DNA of 64,000 nucleotides from Athripsodes cinereus (lineage: Eukaryota; Arthropoda; Insecta; Trichoptera; Leptoceridae), in NCBI GenBank assembly GCA_947579605.1, contig OX388307.1, positions 13,927,237-13,991,236 on the forward strand, read 5' to 3'. Each line of letters opens with the position of its first letter. The stretch's first letter is position 1. The notes under the pieces are model-generated. The model worked only from the letters and a program-made list of their open reading frames with translations, had not been told where the DNA came from and did no database searches. The position numbers and the translations under genes are program-made. Shown here one piece after another: positions 59,115 through 64,000 of this stretch.

Positions 59115-59334
59115 CTCTATCGTAAAGATGCACCAAAAAGGGCGTTTTTTTTTTTGTTATTTTTTGTGATCAGGAATATGCTTGAATTGAATTAATATTA
59201 AGATCCGGTTTTAACACTTTAAAATTACACCTTTATAAGAATTTTAAAATGTATTTGTGTGTTATATTTACAAATGACAAAAAAAGTATAACATAGAATT
59301 TTTCCGAAATATTATCACATAAATGTATTATTAT

Positions 59335-59615
59335 GCGCTTTGCGATATTTCGGGCACATTGCAAGAAGAGAGCATGACAACCTAGAAAAAGTGATTATGA
59401 CTGGGGTTGTAGAAGGGAGGAGAGGAAGGGGCAGAGTGCCAATAAGATGGAGCGACCAAATTAAGGAGGCCACACAGAGCTCACTACACGGGGCCTTACA
59501 CATGGCAGAGGATCGCTCAACATGGAGACAGATGGTCTACAGAACGAGGCATGATGGTCACGATCCTCAGGATTGAGGGACCGACAGAAATGAATGAATG
59601 AATGAAATGTATTAT
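59335..59615 (+). pseudogene. RTE-type retrotransposon 3' fragment (family D) with GAAT tail
   Basis: An intact frame gives LRYFGHIARREHDNLEKVIM, GRRGRGRVPIRWSDQI, LHGALHMAEDRSTWRQMVYR and stops after TRHDGHDPQD. This is the conserved C-terminus of one RTE-like reverse transcriptase lineage. The stop is followed by ATGAATGAATGAATGAAATG, the simple-repeat tail at which reverse transcription started. All catalytic domains are lost by 5' truncation. Compared with the copy at 51742 it is better preserved. Confidence 0.88.
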
Positions 59616-62600
59616 TACTACCGTGACTGATTTCTTAATTCACGCTTCACGGAACGTTAGCCAGAAAATTATACGTATACATGTGTTGAGGTTTTCGCTT
59701 GATTTAAAAGAGCCCTAATACCGAGAAAATCTAAATGATGAAATATTTTGTTTCTGCAAATGAAGTGAAAATATGTAATAACAAATTTACGATTTAATAA
59801 ATGGCTAGGTAAGAATGACTGAATGCTGATACGTTTTGCGAAGACCTGTCATGCGGGAGAGACTTGTGTTCCTGCTAAGTAATTTATATTTAAGCTCAGT
59901 TATTAGAATTTTTCATTACAATCAGCTAAGTAAATCATGATTGACTATTTCAAAATGGAAGAACTTGTAAAACTCGTTGATCCAAAATCTATATTCAAAT
60001 AAGAGGCGTAAAAATCAACTTTTTATGAACTAAAATCTTATCTCTCTTGCAACACTGAAATTTTTGATTAGTTGTTTTGTCATTCTATTAGTTACGTGGT
60101 TTATTGGCGTTGTGAGTATTTAAATCGACATTATTTCAAAATGTTTGTGTATATATTTTAAAAATTGTTCAATTACGGAAAATACAGTAAAAAAACTTCA
60201 TTACTGAGAAAAACAAATGATTTTTAATGCTTATACAGTGTTTGCCGTAGTCCACGTCCGGTTATTATTTTATCCACGTACCTATATTATTTGATATTAC
60301 CTTTATAACAAACGGACAGCAAAGTTAACTGGTAAGTATGGCATCCAATTCATTTTGAAAAAAAAAATTATTAATTTGGATTTTTTTCAGCATTATTTTC
60401 ATGTATATTCTACATTATTAACTACCTTATTCTCAATAAATTATAAGCAAGGCTCAAACACTTTCAAAGTTAAAAAAAGCGGTACAAGACATTGAATTTC
60501 CTCAAGACATTCCCTCTGAAAATAATAAACTTGAATATAAAGTACATATTATTATTATAAAATTCTTGTTATGTATGATTGATTGTTATGTATTCAAATA
60601 ACCGAATATTTTCAAATTGTTACGTGATTACTTCATATAAATTTCGATTGGAGTATGGCAATACTGAATAATGTAGCTTATATTTTACGGTCACATAGAA
60701 AATATCACTATCGTACTATAATAATTTCTGGTCTCGAAAGGTGTATGTGTATTTTGTTCATAATAATATATTGCCTCTCTAAAATGAGACCGCAGCGCTT
60801 CTTTGCAATGTGCATTTATCAACACAACATTACACGCCATGGTTATACATTATTCAAATAGTTCGTAGAGGTAAAGAGAAGAAGTTTTATTTTGAAATAC
60901 ACTCATTCAAATAAACTTATTCATGAATCTGCTAATTCTTCAATATTTTCAAAAATACGATTGAAGGTTGCCAACGAACACAAATTTGTTGGTTGTTGTG
61001 ATAATTTATTGTATTTTTTTATAAATATTATGTGTCAGATAAATAACATAATTATAGCAGGAAACAAAACAGTGAGCAAATCAATTAAGCTTTGTTGCCA
61101 ACTAGTGAGAATAATGTATTTATAGTATTTTTTGATTACCGAAGCAATTTACTTAAGGTCCAATAATTATTGGGCAAAATTACGTAAACTTTGCACAGCT
61201 ACAGAACAGTCATTATTCTATGAGCGTATCTCATTAGCTTTTATAAACTACCGCGATATATTCATAAAGATATTTGTTTTTTTTTTCAAATAAATATTAT
61301 GCACATAGAGACATCATGACAATGTGTTATGTTTGCTTCTTAAGATATTGTTCGAAATATCTTAAAAAACATCTCACTTTAAAATTCTAAAAATATCCTT
61401 AAAATCTTATTTATTTTGTTTCATGCATATATTCCGAGCAAAGCTTCTCATAAATGTAGGTTTGATGATATTTCTACACAAAGCAATTAAATATTTGTCA
61501 AAATTATTGTCAAATTTATTACATTTTTGTCTCCTAGAAGTAGTTTTTGATTATGTTATACGCAAGTATCGTTAAGGAAGAAGCGCTTTATATTATTATT
61601 ATTATTACATGAGATTAATATTAGATTTTCATCACGATCCCTTCAAGTGTGGAAGATATTAATATCAATCTATTAGATTATCAGCTGATAGATAATTCAC
61701 AATAATTCACATCTCTCAACTCCGAAATTGGTATCAAATAATGTAATTATTATGCTTTAATTTCAACTAAGTAAATACTGAAGTTTCATTATATTATTAG
61801 TATTATAGTTGTGTATCTATATAAATTACAGCAAGTACAGCAGGAAATCAAAATCCGCACACTAGTTTGATATCGATTGGAGCTATGCAAGTTTATTAGA
61901 CAATTACATATGAATAACAGACAATGTCAGTGTGGTCCAAACAAATGCAATACGATTTGAACCATACAAATCAAAACTATTTTTGATTCATAGTGCTAGT
62001 CCACAGGAATATTTCAACTAAGGGGGATATCATTCTATGGATTTTCCGCTGTACATTATTTATCTTTATGTAAAATGCTTTAAGAGATGATTTATTGATT
62101 TGACTGTAACGCTGTGGTTGTTTCTAAGTTATGAAATGTTAGGAATTAAAAACTTGTTTAATCTAATATTGCGCTTGAGAATGATATGATCGCTGTCGAA
62201 ACCTTGGTCGCGTGTATAATAAAATTTAAGTGATAATAGTAAAGTCTTATACTCAAGATATTCGTTATAAGCTTTAAGTGTATCCTACAAAACTAATCAA
62301 CTCTCTTTTATGGACTTCGATTATTTCAACTATAATATCGAAATATTTCATAAAGTTTGTATAGAAAATATTTGTTTACTGAAAGGTATAATGGAAAGCA
62401 CTTGGATTAAAAAATGGCTTTAAAATAAGTTATTCGGAGTAGATGTACTTAAAAAAACAAAAACAAATTAAAACATTTTCAAAATTCAATGGTTAATAGG
62501 TTTTTCTAACTTTTTCTCAATTTTTCTTAAATGACCTTCAAAAATCTATGGAATCCTGCAGGGAAAAACTGTAAAATTAACAAAACCATATTCTACGAGT

Positions 62601-63471
62601 TCATATTTAACACTATCTCATGCAGGTATTTATCAATTTCAGTATTTTTCTACTCCTACGTGTATGCAACCTTTGTATTTTACATTTGATTTTTTCTTTC
62701 GATTACCTACGATGTTCAATGTCGTGTTTTTTTTTCATAATAAAATGAACCTTATTCGTATTGAAAATGTGACAAAACTTTGTTGGGATGTTTGTATTAT
62801 ACTTTGAATTAAAATAAAAAATTTCATTTAAATTTTCAAATGCAATTTCTTCATCCTGTATAAAGTTATATTTTCCATACAAAGAATGACTTTGTGATAA
62901 TATTTTTGGCAAGCCATTGTGTGATCTATTATATTGCCTGGATACAAGGTAAGCTCAAAATGTAAAGAAACATATCATGTATATGTTTCCATTTTATATT
63001 AGCAGCAACATCATATGTTTTATTATGGAATATATTGAGAATCAAAACAAGCACGGTATTAGAAAGAACGCTCGTGTCCAACTTTTCCGAGACAATATCA
63101 AATTTCCGCATTCGATGGGATCTATATGGGACATATTATATTACGGAAGTCACTCTATTTTTTCTTATAATGTGTTTATCAACATGGGATGATGCGATGT
63201 ATATGGAACACTGTAGATATTCATACATATGACGTATATTCAATTTACGCTTATGGACCATATGATATAAATGGACAGAGAAAAATAATGGGGTAGAAAA
63301 TACAATTTCATTGTATGAATTCGATATGAATCTGGGTTCTTCTTAAATTTAATCAAACCTATGTCATATGTACCCATTCAATAATGCGAATCAATGGATT
63401 GATAACCCATAATAGTATATTTTATATATTATTTGTTACTAGGAAGACGACGGCTAGTATGTTTATTACAT
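59616..63471. other. Non-coding stretch, nothing recognised
   Basis: About 3.9 kb, A+T-rich. A hammerhead-like GAAACCTTGGTC near 62198 was examined and rejected. No genes, termini or arrays were seen, apart from an (ATT)n run near 61590. Confidence 0.4.
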
Positions 63472-63517
63472 ACAGCTCACCTGCTGGCCACTCAACTTGT
63501 GGGATATGCCATGATGG
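63472..63517 (+). repeat. Dispersed repeat R, short terminal copy
   Basis: The reverse complement of the CCATCACGG end: CTGCTGGCCACTCAACTTGT, then GGGATATGCCATGATGG. It is truncated at the same side as the other short copies. Confidence 0.75.
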
Positions 63518-64000
63518 TATAGAGGTAGAAGCAGTAAGTAATATATTATACAGTTATATTAAGCATTTTTTGAAGATGACAATTCTTATTATATTATTAT
63601 TTGTTGGCAAAATACGGGACCTTGATTGATTTATGTTTTTTTTTATACTTATATGTTTTTTTTTACTTTTGGTTGCTAAATTACATTCTGTGTCATGTAA
63701 AATATATAAAATAAAATATTTATTTCTTCATAAAAGAAGATAATGATGAAGAAACTATAAAAACAAATCTTTAATTTTTTTATATTTGTATGGTTTAGTA
63801 ATTCAAAAAAATATTATTAAATCATACATACAGATAGATGTATGTATGTGTGTATTATTAAATCAATAAGAAAAAAGTAAAAATAAATATTTGAAGATGT
63901 TTGTGAACTAAATAAAACCTTCTATAAAATAAAATCTTTCATGACAACTTCATATTTCTGGTTCAAAATAAATCTGGAAAAATGCCACATCACGATTCAC
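63518..64000. other. Non-coding stretch, nothing recognised
   Basis: A+T-rich, with a short GTATGTATGTGTGTAT run near 63840. Confidence 0.45.

Noticed and set aside
62160..62215. Possible third hammerhead: CGC...GAAACCTTGGTC followed by GCG on the plus strand
   Set aside because: The GAAA, GGTC and a short stem I could be drawn, but CTTGAGA stands where CTGANGA is required and no stem II forms. Only half of the core is present.

Overview
The window looks like non-coding, transposon-littered nuclear DNA from an insect, most probably a moth or butterfly. This is an inference from strong A+T richness, many RTE-type retrotransposon 3' fragments, an R1-clade fragment, tRNA-derived SINEs, recurrent GTAGGTACCTAC-type motifs and a Helitron-like 3' end. 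There is no operon structure, rRNA, functional tRNA gene or CRISPR array. Two short host-gene exons are supported by reading frame plus splice signals, both on the minus strand. One (15218-15325) probably opens a coding region. The other (56877-57037) encodes a single transmembrane segment with a basic cytoplasmic side. They look like parts of two genes with very long introns, and neither can be named with confidence.

Layout. 1-9.1 kb: a SINE broken by two nested insertions (2797-3560), a TA-flanked foldback MITE (3748-3999), a 19-bp minisatellite, and a pogo-like element (7160-8694) holding a SINE and a copy of a dispersed repeat called 'R' here. 9.2-20.7 kb: two decayed reverse transcriptase genes of one RTE-like family (9260-10529, 19974-20655), another RTE tail (11326-11710), the first exon, and a near-perfect 258-bp palindrome (12783-13040) carrying one hammerhead-type ribozyme on each strand. 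24-33 kb: an 888-bp hAT-like element full of CCCGGG, SINE copies, and a 404-bp mariner foldback built from two inverted transposase 3' ends. 39-42 kb: a hammerhead relic, a 520-bp tandem duplication, a ~97-bp minisatellite and a Helitron-like terminus. 45-60 kb: another foldback element, RTE fragments of at least four families, two hAT-type MITEs, a nested pogo/hAT/R1 cluster (52156-54375), and the transmembrane exon. The last 4 kb hold almost nothing recognisable.

The elements do not form a pathway. They record successive insertions: target-site duplications and interruptions show that the SINE at 2.8 kb is older than its two guests, and that the pogo element at 52 kb is older than its hAT MITE and R1 guests. 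The item most worth following is the double hammerhead palindrome. Next come the iterated terminal motifs shared in design by two otherwise different pogo-like elements. Family names rest on motifs read by eye, and no database search was possible.
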